From Cytidiella melzeri (taxonomy: Eukaryota > Basidiomycota > Agaricomycetes > Polyporales > Irpicaceae), in assembly GCA_022592445.1 (NCBI GenBank), contig JABYQR010000085.1, positions 1-64,000 on the forward strand: a stretch of DNA of 64,000 bases, in the 5' to 3' direction. How positions within the stretch are numbered: position 1 is the stretch's first letter; the number at the start of each line of letters is the position of its first letter. A program made the position numbers and the translations under genes. Of this stretch, positions 46,303 through 59,805 are shown piece by piece. Below the pieces are notes generated by a model. It ran no database searches. It was not told the origin of the DNA and saw only the letters and a list, made by a program, of their open reading frames with translations.

Positions 46303-49300
46303 ATGTCAATCGAATCCGAGAGGGGTACAAAGACAGAGGCAGAGCTGAGAGAAGAGGAAGGTGGACTTCAGGTAGAGGAGGGAAGCGTAGATGATACGCT
46401 CTCTAATCTCACACTGACCGGGCCTTCGAGCGATGAACCGTTTGACTTGGAGAGATATTTAAGGAAGACGATGCTTCAGTAAGCTGCAACCCCCGTTTCC
46501 ACGACGCAGTATTTGACAATGTCCAACTTTTCAGGATTGAAAAGGCTGAACACATCGAACATCGAGAGCTAGGGGTCTACTTCAAAGACCTTAGCGTCAC
46601 CGGCCTGGGTGCCACCGTATCTCATCAGCCTACTGTCAGTTCCATGGTCTCCCCTAGCGCTCAGTTGGAAGCCATACAAAGCCACCGGCATCCTGCGGTT
46701 AGAACCATTCTCGATGACTTTGAAGGAGTTGTCAAACCGGGGGAGATGTTATGTGAGTAATCACGCTATATTGTATATGCGCTGTGTGATTGACAGCGCG
46801 GACTCTATTGCAGTGGTTCTTGGAAGTCCGGGTGCAGGTTGCACAACCCTTTTGAAGACCCTCGCCAATCAAACCTCAGGTTTTCACAGCGTGTCTGGCT
46901 CGGTCCACTTTTCTTCCCTTTCCCCTCAAGACCTGGCTGCTCACTACCGCGGAGACGTGCAGTATTGCCCGGAAGACGACATTCATTTTCCTACGTTAAC
47001 CGTGGCTGAAACTCTCTCGTTTGCCGTGAGAACCCGTGCGCCTAGTAATAGGCTTGAGGGCCAGAAGAGACGAGATTTTGAGCAGAATTATTTAAAAATC
47101 CTGCTGAAAGTCTTTGGTTTGGAAAAGGTAGCAGATACGAAAGTCGGAGATGCATACATCAGGGGCATAAGTGGCGGACAGAAGAAACGCGTGAGCTTAG
47201 CAGAGGTCTTGGCTACAAGATGTTTGGTCGGCGCATGGGATGGTGCGACCAAAGGCCTCGAGTGAGTCGACGTCTCGCAGCTATCAAGTTGAGCATTCCT
47301 TACTCGTCTTTGATAGTGCATCAACGGCCTTGGAGTTTATCCAAACCCTCCGCGTAGCAACAGATGCCTGCCGGATGGCGACAATAGTATCCATCTATCA
47401 GGCTGGTGAGAGCCTGTACGAGTTGTTCGACAAGGTACGCCCATGTACGACGGGTGTACTCGAGATATTAACCGCTGTCTTCGATGTAGGTCTGCGTGAT
47501 TTATGAGGGCAAGATGGCCTACTTCGGTTCCACGAAGAAAGCTAGGGATTACTTCATCGAGATGGGCTATGAGCCTGCCAACAGGCAAACAACGGCAGAC
47601 TTTTTAGTAGCGGGTAGGTTGCTCTTCCTCATCGCTACTGCCGATATTAGTGTTGACCTTGATCATGTCGCTCACAGTGACAGACCCGAACGGCCGCATC
47701 CCCCGATCTATCACTCCTTCTCATCCTGTGCCACGAACCGCTCCTGAGTTTGCGCGATACTTTAAGGCTCACGTATTAGCTGCGGAGAACAGGGAAGACA
47801 TGCAGAACTTTTACGACGAGCATGCTGCAAAGCCGGAGAAAGCGGCGTCTTATAGGAGGAGTGTACTCCTGGAGCATGCAAAGCATGTTCGAAAAGGCAG
47901 TCCGTTCATTGTCAGCTTACCTATGCAGGTGAGGTTTGAAGCTGTATCTGGTACTTTGCGGAAACCTGATCAGAACTTACCACGCAGGCGAGGGCGCTCA
48001 TGCTACGCCGGTATCAGATTCTCAAGGGTCAGTGGCAGACAGTCCTCATCGACACTGTGTGAGTATAACGTTATCCGTTCTGTTGCTATCGCTGATAGTC
48101 TACGTAGCGCGTTCCTTATCCAAGCCATTCTTAACGGTACAATATTCTTTCGACTGAAGGACAACACAGCTTCGTTCTTTTCGAGGGGTGGTGTATTATT
48201 CTTGTGCGTTTAGTCGTATGTTTTATTGTCGACATTCACTGACCCGTGTTATCAGCGCCATATTATTCTCTGCTCTTAGTGCAATGGCTGAGATCCCAGC
48301 GCTATTCGCACAGCGTCCGATTGTGCTCAGGCACTTCCAAGCAGCGATGTATCACCCATTTGCAGATTCGATTGCACTTACGCTCGTTGACGTGCCGATT
48401 ACTATCTTCTCTCTCATATTTTTCTCCATCATCCTCTACTTCCTCGTCGGCCTGCAGGAGACCGCTGGGCAATTTTTGTAAGCACTTCTACCTTTGAGCA
48501 TTTGCGCTCGAAACCAGGCTGATCGGTTTCTATGCATTTCAGTACATTCTTTCTAGTTGTATGCGTTACCTCACTCACTATGAAGGCTTGGTTCCGCGCT
48601 CTCACCGCGGCATTCAAGTCCCCCGCTCCCGCGCAGACCATTGCTGGTGCTTTGATGCTAGTACTCGTTATGTACACCGGATATACGATCCCCCAGCCGA
48701 GCATGATCGGCGCGCTGAAATGGATTACTTATATCAACGTATGCATCTCCATTTGTAGCACAAAGTCGGTGATACTGACCTATGAATACAGCCTTTGAAG
48801 TACTCGTTCGAAGCTTTAGTTACCAATGAACTGCATAACATGCAAGCCGAATGTGCCTCGCTTATCCCGCAAGGACCTGGATACGAAAACGTGACTCTTG
48901 CAAATCAGGTGTGCGCTGTAGTCGGGAGTCAACCCGGACAGAGCACTGTAAGTGGTGCGCTGTACGCGAGCCTCTCGTTCGGATATTCTTACAGCCATTT
49001 GTGGAGGGTAAGTTTATCGTATCCAAAACGCAGGTATTATACTAATGATTGACGTGTTGTACAGAACGTTGGGATTGCATTTGCCTTCGGATTCGCGTTC
49101 TTAGCCGCATATTGGAGCCTTACCGAGCTCAATACGCGCGAGTCTGCCTCTGCAAGCGTTACATGGTTCAAGTGGGGATCGAAGGCAGCGCCGATCGGTC
49201 GTGAAAACGACGTAGAGGACAACGAGAAGGGTTCTGTGACACCTACAGCATCAGCTCCAGTTTCCAAGGCGTCCGATTCGAACAGCTCGAACGATAGGCT

Positions 49301-51535
49301 AGCTGCTCCCGCAATGACGGACATCTTCTCTTGGCAACACCTCGAGTATGTGGTACCGATTCCCGACGGTTCACATCGCAAGCTGCTGGACGATGTTTCT
49401 GGATACGTCGCTCCCGGGAAACTCACAGCGCTGATGGGCGAGTCCGGTGCTGGGAAGACCACCCTTTTGAATGTTCTGGCTGAGAGGACGGATGTAGGTG
49501 TTGTCACCGGTCATCGATTCGTGAATGGCCAAAGGCTGCCCGATGACTTTGGAGCACAAACGTGAGTGGGACTCAATTTGTGCTTGGCTTTGTGCTGACC
49601 TGCGTTGGGTAGCGGATATTGCCAGCAGCAAGATACGCACCTTGCGACTCAGACGGTCCGCGAGGCTTTGCTTTTCTCTGCAAAGTTGCGTCAACCCGCC
49701 TCTACGCCCCTCTCGGAGAAGGAAGCATATGTCGAGAAATGCTTGGAGATGTGTGGTCTCACAGCCCACGCGGACGCCATTGTCGGTACGCTGAATGTCG
49801 AGATGCGGAAACGTACGACTATTGCCGTCGAACTCGTTGCCAAGCCACGGTTGCTTCTGTTCCTCGATGAGCCGACGTCTGGGTTGGATTCACAGAGCGC
49901 ATGGGCAGTCGTGTCGTTCCTCAGGGAGCTAGCTGATAAATCGGGTCAGGCGATCTTATGCACGATTCATCAGCCCAGTGGAGAGCTGTTCGAAGTCTTC
50001 GACAGGCTTTTGCTGCTGAAGGTTGGTGGGCAGACGGTGTACTTCGGTGACCTTGGCTATCACTCGACTACGATGGTCGGATATTTCGAGAGAAATGGGG
50101 CTAGGTCTTGTGGCCCAGAGGAGAACCCGTAAGTTCATTTTTATATCTGGGTGGACACGGTTTGCTCACCTTCACGGCTACGCAGGGCGGAGTACATTTT
50201 GCAAGTTATTGGCGCAGGTGCGACGGCCACAGCAGACCGGGATTGGCATCAAGTTTGGAAGCAGTCACCCGAAGCTCAAACTCTTCATCAAGAGATTGAG
50301 CGAATCCATACTGAAGGTCGGCAACGCCCAGCTGTGGAGACGGAGCTCAAGAGAGAATTCACTACGTCCTGGACTTATCAAGTCCTTACGCTTCTGGGTC
50401 GAGATTGGCAGGCACATTGGCGGGATCCAACGTACATCGCCGCGAAGTTGGTGCTCAATATCGTGTCCGGACTTGTCATTGGCTTTACGTTCTTTAAAGC
50501 AAAGGATTCGATTCAGGGTACCCAGAACAAGCTCTTTGTAAGCTCTCTCCAGACATTGCTCATCGCGTAGCTTGCTGATCTCGTGTGATCAGGCCATCTT
50601 CATGTCTTTGATCACCACTGTCGCACTCGCTCAGCAGCTGCAAGTTCCATTCATCACCATGCGATCGCTCTATGAAGTTCGCGAACGTCCCAGTCGGATG
50701 TATAGCTGGACGGCTCTCATCACGTCGCAGATCCTGGTCGAGGTTCCGTGGAACATACTAGGCTCCAGCCTCTACTACCTTTCTTGGTACTGGACGGTTG
50801 GGTTTGAGTCGACTCCAGAGCGTGCAGGATATGTCTACCTAATGCTCGGCGTGTTGATGCCGCTCTACTATACGACCGTCGGACAAGCCATCGCTGCGAT
50901 GGCCCCCAACGTACAAATTGCAGCGTTGCTTTTCAGTTCCTTATTCTCCTTCGTGATCATATTGTGAGTTCATATCGTATCATCCGCAATGAGGCGTCTA
51001 ACGACGTGTCCTCGTTCAGCAACGGTGTTCTGCAGCCCTTCAGGCTGCTCGGCTGGTGGAAATGGATGTATCGCGTATCGCCATACACGTACGTCGTCGA
51101 GGGCCTTCTTGCGGCCGCCATCGGCAACGAGGAATTGTCCTGCGCTTCAGTCGAGGTTGTATCGCTCACGCCACCGGCTGGTACAAGCTGCGGAGCGTAC
51201 TTGCAGACATTCATGGACACATCCGGCGGATATCTCCTGAACGGTGACTCGACAACCCAATGTCAATTTTGCCCATATCGCACGACGGACGAGTTCCTAT
51301 TCAATAGTTTCAACGTCGTGTATTCCCACCGTTGGCGTAACATTGGGATCTTCATCGGATTCATCGCGATCAATGTAAGTTTTCTACTGTCTTGATTCAT
51401 CCTGCTTTGCTGATGACTGTGTTTTCGCCTCAGACTGCTGGTATCTACCTCCTTTCGTACCTGTTCCGTTTCCGTAGAGGAAGCTTCATTGGATCCTTAA
51501 AGAAGAGTGTGCAGGGACTTAAGTTCCGCGCGTAA
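46303..51535 (+). CDS. PDR-type ABC transporter (ABCG full transporter)
   Basis: Seventeen exons, all 16 introns GT-AG, give one continuous protein of roughly 1430 residues. The layout is (NBD-TMD)x2, the reverse order typical of PDR transporters. NBD1 has GSPGAGCTT (Cys in place of the Walker A Lys), signature SGGQKKRVS and a modified Walker B in [12 protein letters not shown]2 has GESGAGKTT, a degenerate signature ([10 protein letters not shown]) and [12 protein letters not shown]. This asymmetry is normal for the family. The start at 46303 gives an acidic N-terminal tail. It should export drugs, sterols or secondary metabolites at the plasma membrane. Example introns: 46479-46534 and 47263-47316. 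Confidence 0.92.
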
Positions 51536-52146
51536 TTCTCATCTTTGGCGGACATTTCTCCCTTCATTCTCGTGCTACTCGGACTTTCTTAGACATCGTA
51601 TGCCAGAGCCTTCGCGTTTCAATCACTAGATATCCTTGACGGCCACTTATGCAATAGATTAATGACAAGTAACAATGATAGACGTAAAATAGTCACTTGA
51701 ACAAGCGATCTTTATAATTATCGAGAATCTTTCGCAAGGACTCCGACGTTTCCTGAATGGTGCGTTTCGGTGTAGCTGCGGCGTATATCAGCTGCGCCAC
51801 AAATACTTGAGACAGTAAGTAGTATTAGGATTGACCCTTGCCCGCGAATTGATGCGATGACGGATCTCCAGCACGGTAAGCACTTTGGAAACCCAGTGCT
51901 TCGTGATCCTTTTGTCGTGAGTCAACAAATCTTTCACCCAAGCGACCTCACACAACACCGCTGTTCACCTAGTCTGGGTTGGTAGTACATATGCGCCTGT
52001 TCCTCAAGGTTTGTTATTTCCACTAACAAGTTAACTCGACAGAGCGTGAGACCTGTGTGTTTGCCATCATCATATTCAGCAAACCGCGGGATGCCCTAAA
52101 TCGAACGGACGACCGTTCAAGTTCAAGTTCATCAAAATCAAGAATC
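51536..52146. other. Convergent 3' region between the ABC transporter and the methyltransferase
   Basis: 610 bp, no gene seen. Both neighbours end here. Confidence 0.45.
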
Positions 52147-54160
52147 CTAAGCATCATGATCCCACTGCGCCTGGGACAAGTCGTCGTCTCGTGCAAACTC
52201 GACCAACCCGGTTTCAAGCAAATCCCAGTGCTTGATAAATCGAAGACCTGCTGCTACCCTGCATTCCCCAAAGGCATATTTGCGTGAGTCAATCAATCTA
52301 TAAAACGAACGCTGGAAAAAACAAAAGTCTTACCCAATCTCCTTGATCTGCTCGAGCGTGCGTTCCTGTGAGTTCAGCAGGACAAGCATGGCGATATCTT
52401 GGAGGAACGTGCGCGCCGAACCGGCACCATAGCTTGGGAGGAGAGGCTTCGGAGCCTGAAGGAATAGTTAGTGAAGACGCGTTTGACTTTACAGCGCTAT
52501 GGTACGCACTACTTGGCTGACTTTGCTTTGGCCTTCGACATTTTTCGTCTCGATGATCTCATTGGTAGCCGTGTCAAATGTCGGCGGGGGCAGGATGTAT
52601 TCATCTACGGTACCAGCCTCATCAGGATTCGCTCGTCAAGATTTGGACATCAAGGACGTACTGATCAAGACGCGGCTTCCATCTTTCATAGACAGGCGTA
52701 CATTCTTCAAGATCTTCACGCAGTTTTCAAATGTCCAGTCGTGAATGATTTGTCGCAGCTGAGAGCGTTGTGGAGTGAGGAAGGTAGAGTCTTGAAACAA
52801 TGTGAGTTGTAACTCTGTAACGTACAAAGTAAATATCATTTCCAGGTAGCGGAGCATCCGTGAAGAAATCCATCGGCGCAAAGGAGACATTGCCGTTTTC
52901 GAGAGCAACGGGGTTATGCTGGGCCCAATGCTGTCATCGCTGGTCAGTACCCAAGCCAATTGCGACAGCCCACAAAGGATCAGTATACCTTCCGAGCGTG
53001 CTCAATAACGTTGGGCGTATCTTGCAGAATGTAATGGATGTGATCGTGGTACTTCACCAGAGCGAGTGGCATTGTTCCTATACCGGCTCCGACGTCGCAG
53101 AACGTGCTCCCCGGCGAAAGTTTGTTCCACGGGAACTCTGGTGATAAGCCGAGTCAGTGATGTTTTGACCAGCCTTGGGGTCAACGCGAATTGCCTTTGA
53201 CTACAGCTGGGACGTTGGTCACGCTGGCCAAAACGCCCATCCCCTGGTTGAACAGCTATACAGATAGCCGTCCGTCAGCGTAGCTCACACGCGTAGTACC
53301 GAAACTGTCGTACTTTGCTGAATTCTGGCTAGAACAGCGTGTTAGCAAAGCACGCAGACAAAAACGGCTGGCCATACGCACGTGCTCTCGTAGCCAGGTG
53401 AAGAGGGTCCCACCTGGCATCTCGCCCTTGATGCCGTATGCAAAGGCACATTTGTCCACGGAATTCGAGTGACCATACTCCGGATCGCTCAAGGCGTCCC
53501 AGAGACGTCCAAAGGCGTGCTCATGAAGCCTGTTGGCACGCAACTTGGCCATGGAGTAGACCGGCTGATCGGAACGAAGCGCGAGCGAAAGTGCGTTGTT
53601 GATGAAGACTCCTGCGTCAACTGTGAACACGTCGCGCCAGCATGAGAACTAGTAGCTAATGCAGGGCTACAGAGAGAACCCACTCTCTCGGAAGCAGTGC
53701 TTTGACGCCAGGTTACGCATAACTCTCAGAAGCTTGCTTGGCTCGAGTCCTGTCTTATTGCCTATCTCCTGAACGGACAGTCCCTCCGGGTGAAGAGCAA
53801 GAAGATCGGGGATGTTGGCATTGATGATGACGCGAACACAAGCCATGTCGATACCAGGAGCAAAAGTCCACTGAAAGGCGGAGAATTAATGGGCGATGCT
53901 AACTCTGACAGGCTTGTTCAACTTACGGTGTACACAGCGATGTCAGGGGGTGTAAGTGTCACAACAAGTTGCTGGCATGCACCCTCCAGAATACGCAGAG
54001 ACCTCTTCAAGGGGAGGGAGTCCTGCGGGAGTTTGGGCGTAGTCGTAGATTTGATGGATGGGACATCGCACCCAGCGGACTCGTATTGCTGGATGGCATC
54101 TTCAGCGGCGGAATTGATGAGCTTCAAAAGGAGACGAATATCGTCTGCAGGGGAGGGCAT
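52147..54160 (-). CDS. SAM-dependent O-methyltransferase (plant/fungal OMT family 2 type)
   Basis: Exons 54160-53927, 53870-53684, 53620-53382, 53324-53289, 53255-53186, 53137-52989, 52930-52826, 52758-52662, 52631-52510, 52455-52334 and 52258-52147 total 1473 bp, 490 residues. A helical dimerisation/winged-helix N-terminus precedes the Rossmann methyltransferase domain. The SAM motif FCDVGAGIGT and the catalytic-base region IIHDWTFENC are clear. It would methylate a hydroxyl of a small aromatic or polyketide substrate. The gap 52661-52632 is only 30 nt with GT...AG ends and contains an in-frame TGA. Either it is an extremely short intron or the gene has a premature stop. Divergent from the transsulfuration gene. 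Confidence 0.8.
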
Positions 54161-54852
54161 CTTAGACACTTGGACGTAGCGGGATAGGGAGCAGGAACAA
54201 AAAGGCTGCAAGCCTAAGTATTCAAGTGGACATGCTACCATCGCCGCCGCGCTTGAGTACATGGTGTCCAAGCTGAGAAATTGCATTTCACGTCCTCGGC
54301 GACTCTACAATGTAAGATTCTCGCACGCAAGAAAGACTGGTATAAGAGTAGCCGGCCTCCGAAAGAACCTGTAGAGTAGAAAATGAATACGAGGGAACAT
54401 TGCACAGAGCAGTGATAGAGACGAACGAAGCCATGGTCCTGGCATGAGCATGTCTGTGCGAAAGTCGAACAAGCGCCAGCCACGTGTAGTGGAAGCGATT
54501 GCCTTATTTGGATAGTGTAGTTGCTGTAGCGCCTCTCCCACGCTTGGTCATCCACTGTTCACGAGCAGGTCCAACTCATGGATGAGTAACTCCTGAGACT
54601 TTGCTCAGGTAGTACGTGTCCAAGGTCTGAGAGCTTGTCCTTCTGATACTCATGGCTGTGAGTTTTCTAGTGCCCAGTGATTTCCTTCAACGATGCCAGA
54701 TGATAATCATGAGAACTTGACCCTCTGGCATTAATGTTGTCCAACCTCCCTCGTCCAATTGTACAGATGCAGAGACAGCCACCGAGAGCTCTCCTGTATG
54801 TACAAAAGGCCGTGGCCTCTTTTTGCGGCCGTATAACGGTCAACCCCTCCAA
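54161..54852. promoter_or_regulatory. Divergent promoter region methyltransferase / cystathionine gamma-synthase-type gene
   Basis: 692 bp between two start codons. No TATA box or other site can be named with confidence. Confidence 0.35.
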
Positions 54853-56833
54853 ATGAACGTCTCAAAGCTCACTGACAACGACCTGATTGGAATTCCAATT
54901 CCTCACTCTCAACATGCCATCTCAGTCTCTTTCCCCACCTGGGCTGTCTCGATAGGCTACAAGGAGCGCGACCTAGCTGTTCTCGACCGCCTCAAGTCAG
55001 GTTACCCGCGCTACTGGATTCACCACAGCGTCAGGACGGTATGTTGAATGTTCTTCAGCACGTTTTCCCTCGCAGCTAACACCACGCGTATGTCAGCTAT
55101 CATACTACCTCGAGCAGAAGTACGCCAAGCCAAACGAGAGATTGCTTCTGTTTCGCTCCGCTTATGCGGCCAAAGAATGCGTGGAGTTCATGGCGCGACG
55201 AAATGCTCCCTCGCGCGTACTCGATAAGCACTGCCTACAGGGTCGCCCAGGGTCTCAGCTCTACATCGTCTTATTCGACCTGTCTTTATGGTCGGTCGCA
55301 AAGCAATTTTGGCAACATACTGGCTTCGGCTGCACATCACGTCTCGCTATTTATCATCTTAACCTCCTGGGCATCAAAGAAGGCCCCGAGCCTACCGTTC
55401 ACCGCGTAGACTGGAATATCCCTACAGACGATCTGGCTCTAGCCGGCAGTCCAGAGGACAGATCGCCTCCTCTGCCTGCAAATGAGGCCAAGCTCACCAT
55501 CCGCCATCGCATCGCTCTTCTGCTTGACATTGACGTTGGCGACGTCTATCTTACACCTGGCGGTATGAACGCCATCTGGTCCGCTCATCACCTGTGCATG
55601 GGCGCTATAAGTGACAAACGTAAGAGCATCTGTTTTGGGTAAGAACATGATCCACTTCCACCTCCTTACCACAACCTAACAAAGAGATGTAGGTTCCCTT
55701 ACGTCGATACCCTCAAGGTGATCGAGAAATGGGGTCCGGGAGCCTTCTTCTATCCTGACGGCGGAGATCATTTTATCGACGAGCTCGAAAAGCAGCTAGC
55801 AGAGATGCAGGCTGCTGATCCTTCCCAGCCACCCATCTTGGCCCTATACACTGAGATTCCTTCTAATCCTCTCCTCCGCTCAGTAAACCTACATCGCCTT
55901 CGCCAGTTGGCCGACAAATACGACTTCCTTATTGTCGTTGACGACACGCTCGGTAATTTTGCGAATCTGCAGATTATGCATCTGGTCGATATTATAGTTA
56001 CCAGCTTGAGCAAGCTTTTTGGAGGGTGAGCAACCTGCTGTTGCATAGTCTCCCGACAGGACTAATGAGGACTGCGTGTGTAGGCTGGCGAACGTAATGG
56101 GTGGAAAGTGAGATTTTTATTGGCTATATACTCCCGATGCTCAGGCTAACGCACGCATCACTGCAGCTTGTCACTGAATCCTGCCGGAAGACACTACTCA
56201 AAGCTCCAAGCCTGGCTCAAACAGAACTACGAGGACGTCTACTTTGACGAAGATGCAATCGTCATGGAGTACAATTCCCGCGACTTTGTAAAACGCTCAA
56301 ACGTTATCAACGGCAACGCCGAGGCGGTTTGCGACTACCTCAAGACCATCTCTTCCATCGTTGACGAAGTGTACTATCCCAAGTGGCAAACGCCAGAGAA
56401 TTACAAGGCGTGCCTCCGCAAGACACTGCCTATGTCCGCAGATGCAGTTCCCGAGCCTGGCTACGGTGGTCTGTTCTCCGTTCTGTTCAAATCAATAGCC
56501 GCCGCGCAGGGGTTCTACGATGCTCTCAGCTGCGCCAAGGGACCCAGTCTCGGCACCAACTTCACGCTCGCGTGCCCTTACGCGATCATCGCACATTACT
56601 ACGAACTGGACTGGGCAAAGGACCACGGCGTCCCTTTGCAGTTCGTTCGCGTCAGCGTCGGATTGGAGAGCAGAGCAGAGTTGATGGAGATGTTCACGAC
56701 CGCGGTGAAGGCGGGTGAGAAGGCGCATACTGAGTTTGCTCCAGGAAGCGTCCCGGAGGCGGTATGGAAGAGAGGAATCCCAGATCCTCCCACACTCGTG
56801 GCGTATGCCAGAAGCTCGGCTGGCTGGGAGTAG
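54853..56833 (+). CDS. Cystathionine gamma-synthase-type PLP enzyme
   Basis: Exons 54853-55038, 55097-55638, 55693-56025, 56084-56107 and 56167-56833 total 1752 bp, 583 residues, in the range of fungal cystathionine gamma-synthases. The PLP-lysine motif VTSLSKLFGG, the aspartate in VVDDTLGN and YLTPGGMNA fit the Cys/Met-metabolism PLP family. The enzyme joins cysteine to an activated homoserine to form cystathionine, on the way to methionine and SAM. Fungal members carry the long N-terminal region seen here. The start 54853 opens the conserved HAISVSFPTW segment. Exon 4 is only 24 bp. The converging hydrolase ends 475 bp away. Confidence 0.85.
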
Positions 56834-57308
56834 GTTTGCTTTTACCACCGTCTTCGGTGTCACTATAGTTTCAGTGCCAGTGGTGTGATGACCGAGCCGT
56901 AAAGGTCCGTTCATACATACCTCTATACAACTGGTCGACAGCGTTATGGATACAATTGTCGGAACCTTTTGTGGCACAAGACGCTCATATTCAGCGGGGT
57001 GCGCATCTTCATTTCCTTCTTTCCATGTATCAGCATGTCTACGACGCATGCTTAACTCGGGTGTATAAGATTCAAGGGGGTGGCCAACCTGTGTAGCAAA
57101 CATGGGCGTATATATGATGATACGACATAAAACGCAGATATCCCATAAACGGCCTACTTGCAGTTTGCATGGCCACTCGAATTAAAGTCGGCAGTGATTT
57201 ACGGCTCTGTGCGGTTGAGTGGCAATGTACATCGAATGAAATAGAAATCTGCCCGAGATATCGGGATAAAGGCTCTGGTTCCCTCCGACCCGCAGAGAGC
57301 AATCTAGG
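56834..57308. other. Convergent 3' region between the PLP enzyme and the hydrolase
   Basis: 475 bp with no supported gene. Confidence 0.45.
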
Positions 57309-58670
57309 TTATGATTCGTGGTTAAATCGCGCCCTCTCCCTGCCTTCCGAAAAGGTGCGTTCCAGCAGTGCATTGAACCGCTTCTTCTGCTGTGCAGGTA
57401 TCCCATGTCCTGTGTTCTCCCATTGCACAAACTCCGCCTCTGGCATGTGCTTCTTGAGATGGAAACTGTTGCTAGTGCGCACCAGGTGATCTTCGTCTCC
57501 GACAACGATTACCACCTTTGGTATATTTCTGGATATCTCGCGTAATCGTGCCGGTGAGACGCTGTGGGTTAAGGCTGCTGCGGTCTGCGACATCGAGCCG
57601 ACAAATGTGGGTGGACGAGTTACCGCCATGCGCCTGCGGAACGACTAGAAAGTTGGAAACCAATCAAGCGGGTCAGTCGGTAATTGAATGAAGGGTAGAC
57701 ATGGGGAGGTGAATAGTTTACCTCCCGTTCAATCTCCCAATTTGTCCGCCCTTGGGGATCGTCTTCAGCTTTGGACTCCAACCATCCTTTGGGGTACAGC
57801 ATATTCAGGACTATAGGTATCTTGTCTTCCTGCTCCTTGATGAAATTCAGCCTGCATGGCTGCATGTGGTCATCTGGCCCGTGAAGCAATGCTCCTAATT
57901 ATCACGTACTTGAACAGTCCCGCAAATCCTTTCCACTGGAAGACATCACGGAGTCAAAATTTGAGTACTGCATTGTCAATCAATCAGCTTACTGGGGCCA
58001 AGTTCGACCAAAATCGACCGCCAGCAGTTGTGGCGGCCAGCGTCAGAGATATAATACGCTCAGAGATTTTGTAAGCCAGTTCTATGGGTGCGATATTGGT
58101 GCATAACTCCGAGAGACGTAGTGGCAGACGCACCTTGAGCGATCATACCGCCCAGCGAGACTCCGACGACGTGCAGATCTCTCTCTTCCGTCCAGCCAAC
58201 ATAATTGAGAAGGGCAATCGCGTCCTCTGCCATGCCGCTCGTGCTGCAAAATCAAGCCCATTCAGTCGGTTAGCATCTGAGACATAGACACATCCAACCG
58301 TCAACATACGTATACGGTCCCCTTGGAACGCTGCTATTGCCCACGCCCCGATTGTCGAAGACCAGAACCGAATATGTGTCAATCCGTGAAAAGTGCTGCA
58401 CCTGAGATTCCCATGCGAACAAGGTACTGTTGAGGCTGCCGAAGTTTGAATACCGCCTGCACGCGGGGAACTTGGGAGGGCGTTGCTGGATGCTCACCCC
58501 ATGATGAAGATGATCTTCTCTGGGCCTGTTCCGTGCTGCTCGTAGTACAAAGAGTGGCTTTCTAGAGGGTCCTCTTTGTTCCTGATGCTAGAGACCGGGC
58601 AGAGCCCCTTGCGGATACATGTAGACGGGTCGAAAATAGTAAGATGGTCGGAGGGAGCCTCTGTAGGCAT
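57309..58670 (-). CDS. Alpha/beta hydrolase
   Basis: Exons 58670-58498, 58435-58310, 58243-58134, 58081-57993, 57935-57910, 57851-57722 and 57644-57309 total 990 bp, 329 residues. The nucleophile elbow GVSLGG, the acid region VVGDEDHLV and the histidine in WENTGHGIPAQ make a complete Ser-Asp-His triad. DNRGVGNSS follows strand 4 as in many esterases and haloperoxidase-like hydrolases. The substrate is unknown. In-frame codons continue upstream to about 58811, so a longer N-terminus (with MPAPSGRFP) is possible. Exon 5 is only 26 bp. Confidence 0.82.
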
Positions 58671-59805
58671 GTTGCGGCCTGGTTTCGTGAGTATGGTGAG
58701 CCAACGACACCGTGAGCGAGGTGGTGAAAGTGCGGGATGCCACTTAGCGTCGGTTGGAAAACGACCGCTGGGTGCCGGCATGATGGCGCCGGAGCGACTT
58801 TCATGACACACAACTCGGCGATCTGCGGCTGACTTCGGTTCACATTCAAGTTCATACGGTCTCTCTTACAACACGCCTGGACTTACAAGCGAGTCCGCTC
58901 GCAAGTTGTGCATGCATCAACCTAGACAATATAGGGAGATGCAAGCTTGCGAGCGGATTGGGCCAAATCGGTTGGTTTTTCGCGCTCACGAGCAAACTTC
59001 AGAATATACTATGTGAAACCTCCAAGGCTGCTTAGACTGGGGACAGCCTATTCCGATAAGGGTCCCCCTGAAGTTCAAACGTTTGCCACCGCTGGCATGC
59101 TGTCTCTGGATTTCTGGACCTCGCTATGGCACAGCAGAATAATGGACGGCCACGAGTCATCATCGAGTCTTCATTGAGAACACGAGGCGAGTTGGAGGAG
59201 TGACTAGTGATGGTTGACGTTGAGCCTTTCAATAGCTAAACGGACTGGAAATCTCTCCCAGGATTTCTCTCGTTCATTGGTAGGACGCTGCGATAATTAT
59301 ATGTCAATTGCCAATTGACCGCATTCCCGTGTTCCCTACAAGCCGCAGACTCAGAACCTTCTACAAGCCTAGATCAATTGTTCAGGCACGTCGATACTTC
59401 TCGGTTTTGTGTCTCTGTTATTGACTAAGCTTTTTTCTTGGCGATCCTTGGAAAAAGACACTGCGCAGTGCGTACCTACTACCGGACCACCGCAGATCTC
59501 ATCAATTTGTCACTCTTTGCCGAGTCCGCCCTGCGGTTATGCACCAAATTTCCATGAACCAGCAGCTCCCAAACAATGATGCAGCACGCAACACGTTGAC
59601 GAAAACCAGAAAGACTACTATCGTTATATCCGCACATCTACTCATCCTCGCCGCCATTCCCCCCCGCCGCCTTTCTATTAACACGCTGCCACCACCGCCT
59701 TCGCTCTCGACTTTGCTTATAAATGGCCTGTACCTGCTGCTTTCCAGAACACCATCTCCCAATCCTCCTCTCACCGATACCACATATCCTACACACCAGT
59801 AAGCC
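58671..59805. promoter_or_regulatory. Intergenic region with a TATA box near its right end
   Basis: About 1.1 kb. No gene is supported. CTTATAAATG at 59716-59725 lies about 85 bp before the start of the next gene and is a likely TATA box. The left part is the promoter of the hydrolase. Confidence 0.4.
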
